DNA of 64,000 nucleotides from Rhizophagus irregularis (lineage: Eukaryota; Glomeromycota; Glomeromycetes; Glomerales; Glomeraceae): positions 868,001-932,000 of the forward strand of contig NC_089435.1 in assembly GCF_026210795.1 (NCBI RefSeq). Reading direction: 5' to 3'. Of this stretch, positions 23,085 through 35,542 are shown piece after piece. The position numbers and the translations under genes were made by a program. Within the stretch, counting starts at the first letter, position 1, and every line of letters begins with the position of its first letter. The notes beneath the pieces were generated by a model, which had not been told where the DNA came from, ran no database searches, and saw only the letters and a list, made by a program, of their open reading frames with translations.

Positions 23085-25735
23085 ATGGACTTTTTTGATG
23101 AAACCGACATCCGCCAATGGACGTGCAACAACGTTATAAAACACTATAAAGAAAAAAATGTCGAATATGATATAACAAATTTTCGATACCATGAATAAAG
23201 ATATTAAACATGTGGTAAGGTCTAATAAAGATCCGTCGCGTAGAGAAAAGGCCCAAAGTATACTCAATAATTGGAAAGTATGTTAATATTGTTTTACTAG
23301 AAATATTGTGGTGAAAAGATATTTAAAGCATGGCCAAGCTGTACACTCTTAATCGATCAGTTATGAACTCTTAGTTCGTGCCTACTTTAACTTCCTTTGG
23401 CAGAAGCCGTGCACTCTTAGTCGATCAGTTATGAACTCTTAGTTCCCTGCCAAGAGCATCAAAGCCTTACACTCTTAGTCGATCGGTTATGAACTCTTAG
23501 TTCGATGCTCTAATGAATACCAATATTGTGCATTTAATTATTAACCTGTTGAACTTTGCTAATTATACTTCTTTTCACTTAGAGTTGGGTTAATGACTTC
23601 AAAAAATTCAATCGGGATAATAAAAAATTGCAAAAACTAATTTCAGAACGTAATAGTATTTTGATGGTAATAATCATTTAAACGTATTTATGTGAGAAAA
23701 TGTACTTAACTATGCGAGAATTAATTGTTTTCTTTCCTTTCTTATTTCATAGGCAGTACAAAAAAATGAAATTATTAAATTTACAGTAGTGAGAGATAAG
23801 GTAGCACGTACAATGCTTACGCGACAATTAGAAAACTTCAAGGATGAGAGGCCAAAAAAGTGCATGGTATTTTAATAACTGAGAAATATCTAGATATTGC
23901 TTCTATATATAATATATCTAACATTATCTTTGTATATAGCATATAGAACAAGATCCAACTATTCAATCTCATCAAACTCCACAACCCATTGAAATCATTG
24001 AGATTTCAAGCGATGATGACAATTCGGATATATATTCTGACTTTGATGACGAAAATAACAATAAGGACGATTTAGAAATTGTGATCGAAGTTGGTCCAGA
24101 TATTGCTCCCACCGAACTAAAGTCAAAGGGAACTATATCGGTATATCCGGCTGAAGATAGGCCAACAGACACTTGGGTGTTGCCCTCTGGAAAGTTTGTG
24201 GCTGATGCGATATGTGGTCCCCCTACCCTTCATAAATCCCAGTAAGTTCTATATCTTTATCTTTTTTTCATTGCTTAACATTCTAACTTATTTTTTATTT
24301 AACTTAGTCCATCTAATATGGGGATTGTACATCTTGGAGCAAAGGTCTAATGACCCGAGTGGATAGATAAGGAAGATTGGGAGTATCTACAAGAAAGTGT
24401 CGAATATCCCAATGATACTCTAAGCCCTGACATAGAAAAACTTTTCAGTGATTTATTAGAAACTGTAATTATTTAAGAAAACTTATTATAATAATGCACT
24501 AGTGTATATTTATTTTATTATTAACTAATTACAGAATTCCCTTGTGGAATATTCGGAATATCTCCACAATATAAGATTTGATACAAAAAATAAACAGATG
24601 GAATTCGCCATAAATATACTCTGGTGGTTGTAAGTATTTTTATATAATGGTACATTTAATGTTGTTAATACCTTAACCATTTGATTTATTTTAATTTTAA
24701 GCACGGACGTAGTGTTTAACCCATGTAGCGCATTCCATTGTCCTTGCGAACAAGAATCAATTTTAGGGTCACTTTTAATACATCCCATTTTGCAATATGT
24801 TTTAAAACATTCACAACAAATATGTATATATACCGTATGTTTCAGATTTCAATATAAAAATATATGTATATCTTTTTTTTTATTTGCTTGTAATAAATAA
24901 TTAAAAGCTTTCTTTTAAATAGAGGCGAATTCTACCTTCAAACAAGCGCAAATCAGCGCTTAATTCAGCGTAAACTTAAGCTGGAAGATGGCAATCCATT
25001 AGGTCTTAAGATTGATAGAGTTTTCCAGTCTGCTGATAACAAGCCATTCGAATTTGGGATGATAGAATTGTCTGGTGGATATAATACTAATGATTTTCCT
25101 CGATATCTAAAAGATCATGTTCGTGGTTGCTGGGGTATGCAAAATAACATTGCAACAAAGCTTGCATTTGGTGATTATAAGAATATGAGGCAGCTTCGTG
25201 CGTGGTTCCTTCATACGCATGGTGGTAAGTGAAGTGTGAAATTTTGAGGTTTAACTTCTAAATAACTATTAAATCAAGTGTCTTTGTTTACTAATAGGAC
25301 AAGACGTTCAAGTTTGGGGAATGGATATACCCGTCAGTTAAGAAAGTTTATTGTATGTTTCTCCTTGGCGCTTTTCGGTTCCCGATCAACTGGGAAGATC
25401 ATCATGAACTTTTGCACGCACTACCAATATTATGGAATTTCGGTGTAAGTTCATGATTTTTTTTGTAAAGTATCTGAAGTATCTCATTTCTGATCTTTTT
25501 TTTTATACAGAAAGGTTTAAATGACACTGTTGATGTACTTGAAAATTTAAAGAAGTCACACAATCGCAATTCAATTATATCTAAAAAATCGGAATTAAAA
25601 ACATATATTTATCATATTAAACAATCTCCAAAAAAACCTACTGGCAAAAAAGCGCATAATATCAATCCAATGAAGCGTGAAGAAATCAAGGATCCACCTT
25701 CACCTTCACCAATGCCAAAAAATGAATCTTTTTAA
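23085..25735 (+). pseudogene. Broken multi-exon gene with a possible PD-(D/E)XK-like nuclease domain
   Basis: Exons seen: 23085-23277 (frame slips near 23190), 23583-23666, 23753-23866, 23940-24241, 24308-24464, 24535-24629, 24702-24823, 24925-25224, 25298-25444, 25511-25735. Borders are GT-AG and phases agree except for three lesions: a frame slip in exon 1, in-frame TAA TGA near 24347, and a 1-nt shift after WGMDIPV in exon 9. The start (MDFFDETDIRQWTCNNVI) is SAM-like. IEIIEISSDDD in exon 4 looks like a SUMO-interacting motif. The C-terminal part has LKIDRVF...FEFGMIELSGG, reminiscent of the Asp and Glu core of PD-(D/E)XK nucleases, although the usual Lys is not obvious. The nuclease reading is an inference; the family is not firmly recognised. 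Intron 1 holds three copies of a 36-bp repeat. Confidence 0.65.
23339..23503. repeat. Three copies of a 36-bp repeat inside an intron
   Basis: Each copy reads ACTCTTAGTCGATCAGTTAT then GAACTCTTAGTTC with one or two changes (near 23345, 23409, 23470). The word ACTCTTAGT recurs at both ends of each copy. Spacing is about 60-70 bp. Confidence 0.75.
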
Positions 25736-28700
25736 TAGCCAGACAAAATAGACAGAATAATAATATATGAACATTAATTTGTTTAATTGCAAAGAAACAA
25801 ATCTTACAATGTATACAAAACTTTTAGCTAAAAAAATAATAAATATGCATATATACGGTGTATTTTATTTTTATCGTAATTGAAGTGATTGAAGAGGTTA
25901 GCTAACGTTTAATTTGAAGAAATAATTCTAAATTTTTATAGGTTGTCGAGCTCTTTATCCCGCCCTATTTGTTAACCGATTTTGGCACATACGCATTTCT
26001 TTATTAATAATTTAAATATAAAATAATACAAATTACGTTACATTAAAGGATATATTTAGCAGTTAAACCTTATTTTCGGAGCGTAACGGAAGTTAGTTTT
26101 TTGTACTAGTTCTCTGTAATGTCTAAACGGAATAGTCTAACCAAAAAATTCTATATAATTATAGTGTATATATTAATTTCCGCAAAGTCTAACCTAAAGT
26201 CTAACTCAAAAATTCTAATCGAAAATAAAAATCTGACCAGAATATCCATGTAAAAATTTCGTATAGTAATTAATGTGTTAGATTCTGAAATGTCTAACCT
26301 AAATTGTCTATCCAAAAATTTTTAACCAACAATTGTTTAGCAAAAGAAACATATCTAACCGAAAAATATCACCAAAAAATCGTATGAATATACAAAAAAA
26401 AAATAATTAAATTAAAAAATTCGGGTCAGAAAAAAAAGTAAAAGAAAAAGGAGGAAACTAAAAAAAAGTTTAAATATTATATGTATTGTATTGAATGAAG
26501 TTTTTTTTTATATATTTTTAATACTTTATTATAAAAAAATCATTTTTTCAAGTTACTACGCAACATTTATACTTTATAAATGTAATCAATTATTTGAAAA
26601 AAATAAATAAAATGAGTGGCTAACAAACAAATAAAAAGTAATTTTAGGTATTTTTTTTTTCATCAAATGAAGGTATGGTTAAAAAAAAATATACTGTAAT
26701 AACAAATTTTATGAACCCCTAAAATTTCTGCAAAGTGTTAAACCACATTTAGTTATAATTTGAACAAATTTGGTAATTGTAGATAAATCTAAACTTAAAA
26801 TTATGCGCGATTGGATTGTTATACGATAACTAATAGATCATGCTTATAAATATTTTATCATTAGTTAATTTATTAGATTTGGTTAACTTCTAATTTCTAA
26901 TTTTGATATTCCTATTTAACACAAAATTTGAGACGTCATAGCGAATTTAAGAAAATAAATATAAACTCTCAAGTTTATTACACAATTTATGATTTTGCAT
27001 AATAAAAAAAATATCACATTTTTTTGCAAATCTTTTTATATCAGAAAAAAAGTTTAATTTTGACGTACTGTACTTTTTTTATAAAAAAATAAAAAAAAAA
27101 AATTAGGAGAATTTTATAAGTATTAATCCTGCGACATGTCGAATTAGTAAATTCTATTTTTCTTCCAATTTATTTTGTAATATAGCAGAAACAATATAAA
27201 TCAAGTATGATAACGTTACTATAAAGAGTTATGGTGTAAAACGTACGACTTGTTTAACTTTAAACCATGGTTTCTTATTAGTCAACAGTGAATTTTTTTT
27301 TTAATTCTAATGTTATAATTGCTTAATTTAAAGCACAAACTACTATATTAAACAGAGGGTTATATTTAATGCACCAGATGATTTAATTCAAAATTAGTTA
27401 AACGTAATATAAATTCAATATAAATAATTATGCATGTTCATCATCAAGTGTTTGTAAAATTTTCAAATTACATAATCTCTTTTTACAGTTATCACGTGAT
27501 TCAGAAATTCTTTTTTATTTATGCACCTGCAGCCCCTGCAGCACAATTTCATCACATTAATCATCACTCTATTTATCACCTGTACCGTACAATATTTATT
27601 TATATTATGCATGAGCGTGACAATTAACTCGTTTGCTTTGTTTACGAAATTTTGTGAAACTCGCTCCGGAATTTGTTAATCCATAAATTTCATTTTTAAC
27701 AAAAAAAATTTAAAGTACGCTACTTAGACAAAAGTATTGGACCTTCTATTTTGTTAATTACTCAAACAATAATACTTGAAATTTTAATATGTTGACGTAG
27801 ACCCTACAAAACATATATTCAAAATTTCGTAGTTCTAGCCTTCATATAACTATGTTAATTAAAAAAGAATTTGGTAATTGTTACATTGGATCCTCTATTT
27901 TTGTTAATTACTTAAAATTACACATAATAAAAATGCTTGAAATTTTAATGTATTAATTAAAAAAATTTGAAAAATTTCTGATTGATCGTTAAATTAAAAA
28001 AAAAAAAGAATAATTTTTTTTATAGATACTTGTTAATTTCTAAAAAGACAAAAATATAAAAAATTCATATATTTTATCCTTTAAAACTTTGGCTTTCAAA
28101 CAATATAAAATTAAAGCATTTTATTATATAAAATTTTTGATAAATATAAGCGTACAGTACTGTTATTATTTTTAAAAATTAATTTTCTCCCAATTTTTTT
28201 TTATATTTTTAATTAATGAAAAAATTACATTTTATCTTTTTTTTTATTCATTTTATTAATTGTTTTTTTATTATTTAATAAAATTTGTGCAAAAAAATGC
28301 AATTATCATAAATAATTTTTTGGGTAAAAAAAAAACCAAATTCGGAAATTTTTTCATCTAAAAAAGCATTTTTTTAATGAAAAGATAAAAAAATCAAGAA
28401 TCAGAATCTAAAAAGTATTTTTTAATGTAACAAAAGAAATTTTAGTTCAAAAAAAAAAAAAGAAAAGAAAAAACTGACAATAAAACATTACCTACCAGCA
28501 GCTTCCATTATGATCGGTTCCTTCCATTTAAAACGCTAAGACCAAACCTAAGGTGAGAAAAACAATTCTTTCCGATGGGTCTCATTAAGAAAAAAAAATT
28601 ATTTATTAGAAATAATTGTCATTTTTTTTTTAGTGGAATAACCTACCGATCATCCGCAGCAAAGTAGTATCAGAACGTGGGTGCGACCTACTGAAAAAAA

Positions 28701-28985
28701 TTTTAAACAATTAATAATTAATAAATGTATTACTAATCAGTCAATAAATACCGATTATCTTGAATTTTAAGGTAATTAATTAACTAAAATAATAAAATAA
28801 GAAGTTAAATTATTGACTAGAATTATTTGAATAAATAATGATGAAAAAAATTAACTGCAGCAAGTACTTTGCATTAAATGAATGATTTTCATAATTTGCA
28901 TTTTCCATGTAATACCAAAAATCACCCGATAGTCTAATAAGTTGAATAAAAATCTACATTCGCGAAACTTAAATTATTCAACACG
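25736..28985. other. Long gene-poor A+T-rich stretch
   Basis: No gene supported over 3.2 kb. Contains diffuse GTCTAACC-type repeats (26115-26370) and two related stretches at 27730-27800 and 27875-27950 sharing TTGGA..CTCTATTTTTGTTAATTA and CTTGAAATTTTAAT. Likely old repeat debris. Confidence 0.4.
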
Positions 28986-28989
28986 AATA

Positions 28990-30535
28990 TATAGAAAGTA
29001 AGTAACGGAAATTGGCAAAGTAACGTAAAGTCACATGATCTATTACGTTACTTCTCTTATATAAGGTACGGAACGTAAATTTTTTTGGTAAATACTTAAC
29101 GCTACTCCTTATATTTGCCACATAATCACGTCATGTTTATTTGTTTATCAAATCTCGTTTTCAATATAGGTTCATTTCCTCGGTTCCTTCCGGTTCTGCA
29201 ATTAAGGTTCAGTTGTTTTTTTATTTCATTTCAGTTCTAAAATTAATAAAGGTATTTTTTTTATTTTTTTTATTTTTTTTTATTTCGTTTTTATCTTATA
29301 TTTCGTTTCTTACTAACTTCATTTTTTTTTACTTTATGGTTTATTTTTACTTGGTTTCCTATCATTACCCAACCTCCTATCATGATCATTTTTTTATTTT
29401 TTGTCTCTCATCATTTTCACCTCATATTACTTCTCATTATTCGTCTCCCATTATTTCTATTACATCTTTTTATTTTCCATTATTTCTTTTTCTCTCCTGT
29501 TTACTTCCTATCATTTCTTTTTGTTTCTCATCACTTCCTTTCGTCTTCCATCACTCCTCTTTGTCTCCAATCACTTCTTTTCGTCTCCCATCTCTCCTTT
29601 TCGTCTCTCATCACTTCTTTTCGTCTCCCATCACTCCTCTTTATCTCCCATCACTTCTTTTCGTCTCCCATCACTCCTATCACTTCTTTTCGTTTCCAAT
29701 CACTCCTTTTCGTCTCCCATCATTTCTTTTTGTCTCTCATCACTTCTTTTCGTCTCCCATCTCTCCTTTTCGTCTTCCATCTCTCCTTTTCGTCTTCCAT
29801 CTCTCCTTTTCGTCTCTCATCACTTCTTTTCGTCTCCCATCTCTCCTCTTTGTCACCCATCATTTCTTTTCGTCTCTCATTACTCATCTTCGTCTCCCAT
29901 CACTCCTTTTTATCTCTCATCATGTTCTATTTCTCCTTTTTGTTTCCTATCACTTCTCATTGCTCTTTTTTACTCCCTTTCATCTTCTATTACTTTCCAT
30001 TACTCCATTGTTATTTCATTTTTTTATTAGCATCTTTTTCCTTGATCATTATAATTTACTTATCTTTTTTATTTATTGTTATTGTTTTTTTTATTTTGTA
30101 TCACTTCATTAAAAATAATTAAATAAACATGGTGATTATTTCTTTAAAATCTAAAACGTGTGACTTAAATTTTAATATTTACGAATAAAATTTCATTAAA
30201 TAAGATTATTTTGAATTAAATATGTTTGCAAAAAAAATTTTTTAAAAATATCTTCGCAATAAAATTTTAAGTTTAACCGATCAAAATTAGCTAAGTTAAA
30301 ATGATCAGATCAGCTATCAGCCGATTCTCTATATATTGTGCATCATGTGACAATTGTGGACTTCAAAAAAAACCCAGACGATGATCGATGATCGCCCAGG
30401 CAACCCTATATTATTTTCTGTACCTTACTTATATAAGGGGAATATAATTGACTTTACGCTCCGTGAGGGAGTAACCTAAAATAGTAATATTACGTTACTT
30501 ACTTAGCCAATTTCCGTTACTCACTTACTACCTGC
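28990..30535. mobile_element. Non-coding TIR element with a pyrimidine minisatellite core (copy 1)
   Basis: The left end (28997-29030) AGTAAGTAACGGAAATTGGC is matched inversely at the right end (30488-30528, GCCAATTTCCGTTACT). Both ends also carry ATATAAGG and ACGTTACT words. The core (29520-29920) is a 20-bp tandem repeat of the type TTTTCGTCTCCCATCACTTC on a pyrimidine strand. All three plus frames stay open there because a pyrimidine-only strand can hardly form stop codons, so these are not genes. Related DNA occurs at 52975-53888 and 55890-56065. Exact ends and target duplication are unclear. Confidence 0.65.
29520..29925. repeat. 20-bp pyrimidine minisatellite
   Basis: About 20 degenerate copies of CGTCTCCCATCACTTCTTTT. 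Strong strand asymmetry (purine-poor plus strand) makes triplex formation conceivable. Confidence 0.85.
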
Positions 30536-31506
30536 CGATAAAACAACATCTATAATATTTTAAAAATATTTTAAAACTAATAATTTTTATAAAATTGTCT
30601 ATTTTTTACATTTTTCAAATAATATAACTAATTCACATTAATTTATTATACATATTATAGGAACTTTAAACTCAAACTGATTGTAAAACATATGTACTTT
30701 CAATTTTACAATAAAAATCCCAGAAATTATTGTGTAAAGTGGATCCACAACGGATATTATCAATATTATCAGAGTCATATTTAATATATTTTGGCTTAAA
30801 AGAAGACCAAATTATTGTATAGAAAAAATTTTTTAATGTTTGTCCCCAATCATATTGTGACTTATGTAATGCTTATGTAAATCAAAAAATTAAACATGTT
30901 GATTATATAAATTTTAGAGCGCAGTAAATTTGTGTCACATGAAGATCTTATGACACAGCTGAACAAAATGGATCACGTATTAATTAAGTAAAAACTTATG
31001 GCGTAGAATGTAGTTTTGCTAAGTGAAATTAATTTGCCATCTGAAATTTCAAGTTCAAAATAATATTATCTAACTATGATAGAAAAAGCGACTATTTATC
31101 TATTGATTTTAACAACTACCCCAGTCGCACCGACAAAAATTTAGCACTACGGCATTATGCATGAACACGTGAAATAAACAAATAAGATTTTACCTACTCA
31201 AAAAAAAAAAACCTAAGTCCCTCAGATGAATAGAAACCTGACGGGGCGACGCCGGCGACGGGGCGTGCTGTCTGTGATGATCGCTAAATTTTTATCGGTG
31301 CACTGGACTGGTTGATTTTTAACTCAATGCAGATCACTTACCGGAAAAAATATGACCCAAAAAAAATCAATTTTATTTATTTATTTTTATTATTACTTCT
31401 TCTTTTGGTAAAATATTCCTTTTTTGTAACTCATTCACGATGATTTAAAAATTTTGTCAAAAAAAAAAATAAATTCTTTCAATAAAATAAGTTTCTAAAT
31501 TATAAA
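30536..31506. other. Spacer holding a small GC-rich inverted-repeat element
   Basis: At 31121-31306 the words CAGTCGCACCGACAAAAATT and the near complement ending CGGTGCACTG face each other across about 140 bp, including a GC-rich island (about 31238-31272, GGGGCGACGCCGGCGACGGG). No clear target duplication. The remaining DNA is probably the promoter of the next gene. Confidence 0.45.
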
Positions 31507-34500
31507 ATGGAAACGAAATTTAGCAATTTAAATATCAAAAATTGTTTATATTGCAATAACCCTTTTACTAAAGAATTATGGTGTAAAGAATGCATTAATT
31601 CTTTAGAAAAATTAGCAGAAAATGGTAATAAAGAAGCAATGTTCAATTTAACCATACATTATGGAAATGGAATGGAAAAGAATTTAGAAAAAGCCTTTTA
31701 TTGGTATCAAAAAGCAGCAGAAAATGGTCTTAAAGATGCAATGCTTAATTTAGCCATACATTATGAAGGTGAAGAAGAAACAGAAATGAATTTTGAAAAA
31801 GCCTTTCATTGGCATCAAAAAGCAGCAGAAAAAGATCATATTAAAGCAATTATTAATTTGGCCATATTTTATAAAAATGGAAAACAAACAGAAAAGAATA
31901 GTGAAAAAGTCTTTTATTGTTATCTAAAAGTATTTACTTTAGCCCTACGTTATGAAAATGGAGAAGGAACAGTAAAGAATTTAGGAAAAGCCTATTATTG
32001 GTATCAAAAAGCAGTAGAAAATGGTAATGAAGAAACAATGCTTACTTTAGCCATGCGTTATGAAAATGGAGAAGGAACAGAAAAGAATTTAGATAAAGCC
32101 TTTTATTGGTATCAAAAAGCAGCAGAAAATAATTTTATTATTGCAATGGTGTATTTAGCCTTTTGTTATAAAAATGGAAAAGGAACAGAAAAGAATTTAG
32201 AAAAAACCTTTTATTGGTATCATAAAGTAGCAGAAAGGGGTATTAATGAAGTAATGCTTATTTTAGCTATACGTTATGAAAATGGAGAAGGAACAGAAAA
32301 AAATTTAGAAAAAGCCTTTTATTGGTATCAAAAAGCAGCAGAAAATGGTTGCACTGATACAATGTTTAATTTAGCCATATGTTATGAAAATGGAAAAGGA
32401 ACAGAAAAGAATTTAGAAAAAGCCTTCTATTGGTATCAAAAAGCAGCTGAAAATGGTATTAAAGAAGCAATGATCATTTTAGCCTTATTTTATGAAAATG
32501 GAGAAGGAACCGAAAAGAATTTTGAAAAAGCCTTTTATTGGTTTCAAAAAGCAGCAGAAAATGGCTTTATTATTGCAATGTCTATTTTAGCCATATATTA
32601 TATAATTGGAAAAGGAACAGAAAAAAATTTAGAAAAAGCCTTTTATTGGTATCAAAAAGCAGCAGAAAATGGTGTTAAAAAGGTAATGTTTAATGTGGTC
32701 AATAGATATTATAATGGAGAAGGAACAGAAACGAATTTCGAAAAAGCTTTTTATTGGTATCAAAAAGCAGCGGAAAATGGTGTTAAAGAAGCAATGATTA
32801 ATTTGGCCATATGTTATAAAAATGGAGAAGGAACTGAAAAAAATTTAGGAGAAGCCTTTTATTGGTATCAAAAAGCAGCAGAAAATGGTGTTAAAGAAGC
32901 AATGATTAATTTGGCCATATGTTATAAAAATGGAGAAGGAACTGAAAAGAATTTAGAAAAAGCCTTTCATTGGTTTCAAAAAGTAGCAGAAAATGGTATT
33001 AAAGAAGCAATGCTTATTTTAGCCTTATGTTATGAAAATGGAGAAGGAACAGAGAAGAATTTAGAAAAAGCCTTTTATTGGTTTCAAAAAGCAGCAGAAA
33101 ATGATTATACTGATGCAATGTTTAACTTAGCCATATGTTATGAAAATGGAGAAGGAACAGAAAAGAATTTAGAAAAAGCCTTTTATTGGTATCAAAAAGC
33201 AGCAGAAAATGGTATTAAAGAAGCAATGACTATTTTAGCCTTCTACTATGAAAATGGAAAAGGAACAGAAAAGAATTTAGAAAAAGCCTTTTATTGGTAC
33301 CAAAAAGCAGCAAAAAATGGTTTTAATATTGCAATGTCTATTTTAATTGTATATTATGAAATTGGAAAAGGAACAGAAAAGAATTTGGAAAAGGTCTTTT
33401 ATTGGTATCAAAAAGCAGCAGAATATGGTGATAGTGAAGCAATGTTTAATTTAGCCAATAGGTATTATAATATAGAAAGATCTGAAAAGAATTTAGAAAA
33501 AGCTTTTTATTGGTATCAAAAAGCGGCAGAAAATGGTGTTAAAGAAGCAATGTTTAGTTTGGCCATACGTTATAATAATGGAGAAGGAACAGAAGAGAAT
33601 TTAGATAAAGCCTTTTATTGGTATCAAAAAGCAGCAGAAAATGGTCACACTGATGCAATGTTTAGTTTGGCCATATGTTATAAAAATGGAAAAGGAACAG
33701 AAAAGAAATTAAATGAGGCTTTTTATTGGTATCTAAAAGCAGTGGAAAATGGTCACACTGTTGCAATGTTTAATTTAGCCATATGTTATAAAAATGGAAA
33801 TGGATCAGAAAAGAATATAGATAAAGCTTTTTATTGGTATCAAAAATCAGCAGAAAATAGTATTAAAGAAGCAATGTTTAGTTTAGCTATTTGTTATTAT
33901 AATGGAGAAGGAACAGAAAAGAATTTAGAAAAAGCCTTTTATTGGTATCAAAAAGCAGCAGAAAAAGATCATATTGAAGCAATGAATAATTTAGCCACAT
34001 GTTATGACAATGGAGAAGGAACAGAAAAGAATTTAGAAAAAGCTTTTTATTGGTATCAAAAAGTAGCAGAAAGTAATAAAGTGAACCCCAATACTAAAGT
34101 TGAATTATGTAATGAATGCAAACAACCATACACTGATTATCAGTGGTGTCAACAATGTAATGCTAAACAATTTCAACAAGATTTTTCAAAATGGACTAGT
34201 AAAAATAAGTTTATTGATAAATTTATTCGAGAAGCACAATCAAATGCTAAAAATAGTTATGAAATTTTGGAATGGATACCATATGATAAACTGTCAAGTA
34301 TTAATTATTATGATAAAGGAGGATTCAGTGAAATTCATAAAGCTATCTGGTTAGATGGACCTATTTTTAGTTGGAATTTTGACAAAAAACAATGGAATAG
34401 ATGTAATTTTCAAACAGGTTACGAGGTTATTCTTAAAACACTTAATAATTCATCAAATTTAAATAATAAATTTCTTGAGGAGGTATGTTATTTATATTAT

Positions 34501-35444
34501 TTAATATCAAATTTTATTTTCTCTTGCAAAAATTTAATAATTTATTATTATTTATATAGTGGAAATATCATTATAACTGTCAGAAAAAATCATTTTCAAA
34601 GTTTATTCAATTCTTTGGAATTACTCAAGATCCAAATAGTTTAAATTATATAGTAGTAATGAGTTATGCAAAAAAAGGAAGTTTGAGAAAATGCTTATCT
34701 GATATAATTAAGTTTAAGTGGCAAGACAAATTACAATTATTAAAAAAAATTATATTAGGACTTAAAGTAATCCATGAATCAAATTTAACTCATGGTGATT
34801 TTCATGATGGCAATATTTTAATGTCAGATAATCATAATGAATTATTTATTATTGATTTAGGATTATGTAAACCTATAAATGATTCACAGGATTCTGATAA
34901 TGAAATTTATGGAGTTTTACCTTATATGGCGCCTGAAATATTAAGATATAATCCCTATACTCCAGCAAGTGATATTTATAGTTTTTCAATGATAATGTGG
35001 GAATTTACATCAGGTATTCCCCCATTTAAATATGAAGCACATGATCATGATCTGATCTTGAGTATTTGTAAAGGAGAACGTCCTGAAATTATAAAAAATA
35101 CTCCAAAATGTTATGTGGATTTAATGAAAAAATGTTGGGATTCAAATCCTGCCAATAGACCAACTATAATAATGCTTGAGAATATTATATCTGAATGGAT
35201 TGAATGTATTAGTGATTATTATAGAATAAACAGGGATGGAAATTATATATTTGATGTACCTAATATTGATAATCAATTAAAAGATGTTATGTTGGAATTT
35301 GTTATAGCAAACAAATCTTTATCACAGGAACAAGTAAATCCTTCTATTACACAATCTCATCCACAAGCACATTATACAAGTCGCAAGCTTGCTGAAATTT
35401 TAGTTCAAGAGACTCAGGGTTTTGAATGTGTAATTGAAGATTAA
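31507..35444 (+). CDS. Sel1-repeat / TKL kinase fusion protein
   Basis: Two exons: 31507-34482 and 34560-35444; 1286 aa. An N-terminal CLYCNNPF...WCKEC knuckle precedes about 23 Sel1 units of 36 residues (consensus EKAFYWYQKAAENG then NGEGTEKNL), one of them truncated (unit 3). A second knuckle (CNECKQPY...WCQQC, about 865-885) leads into a kinase domain (about 895-1190) with KGGFSEI loop, VILKT lysine, THGDFHDGNIL (HGD keeps the Asp), IDLGL and PYMAPEIL, so activity is plausible. A conserved HYTSRKL motif lies near the C-terminus. Sel1 arrays are alpha-solenoid scaffolds; a role as a cytoplasmic signalling scaffold kinase is inferred. The repeats are highly alike at DNA level (108-bp units), so the copy number may vary between strains or be mis-assembled. 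A Sel1-only relative sits at 49571. Confidence 0.88.
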
Positions 35445-35542
35445 CATATCTGTTGTTTATTCTTTATTTATTTTTTATCAGTTAATAATTATTATATAGT
35501 AAATAATTGTGCTATTCTACCATTTTTACAATAAAGTAATCA

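Noticed and set aside
29141-30122. Three long overlapping plus-strand reading frames (up to 323 codons) rich in Ser, Phe and Leu
   Set aside because: All three frames are open at once because the strand is nearly all pyrimidine with a 20-bp repeat, so stop codons cannot form. No domain and no start context.
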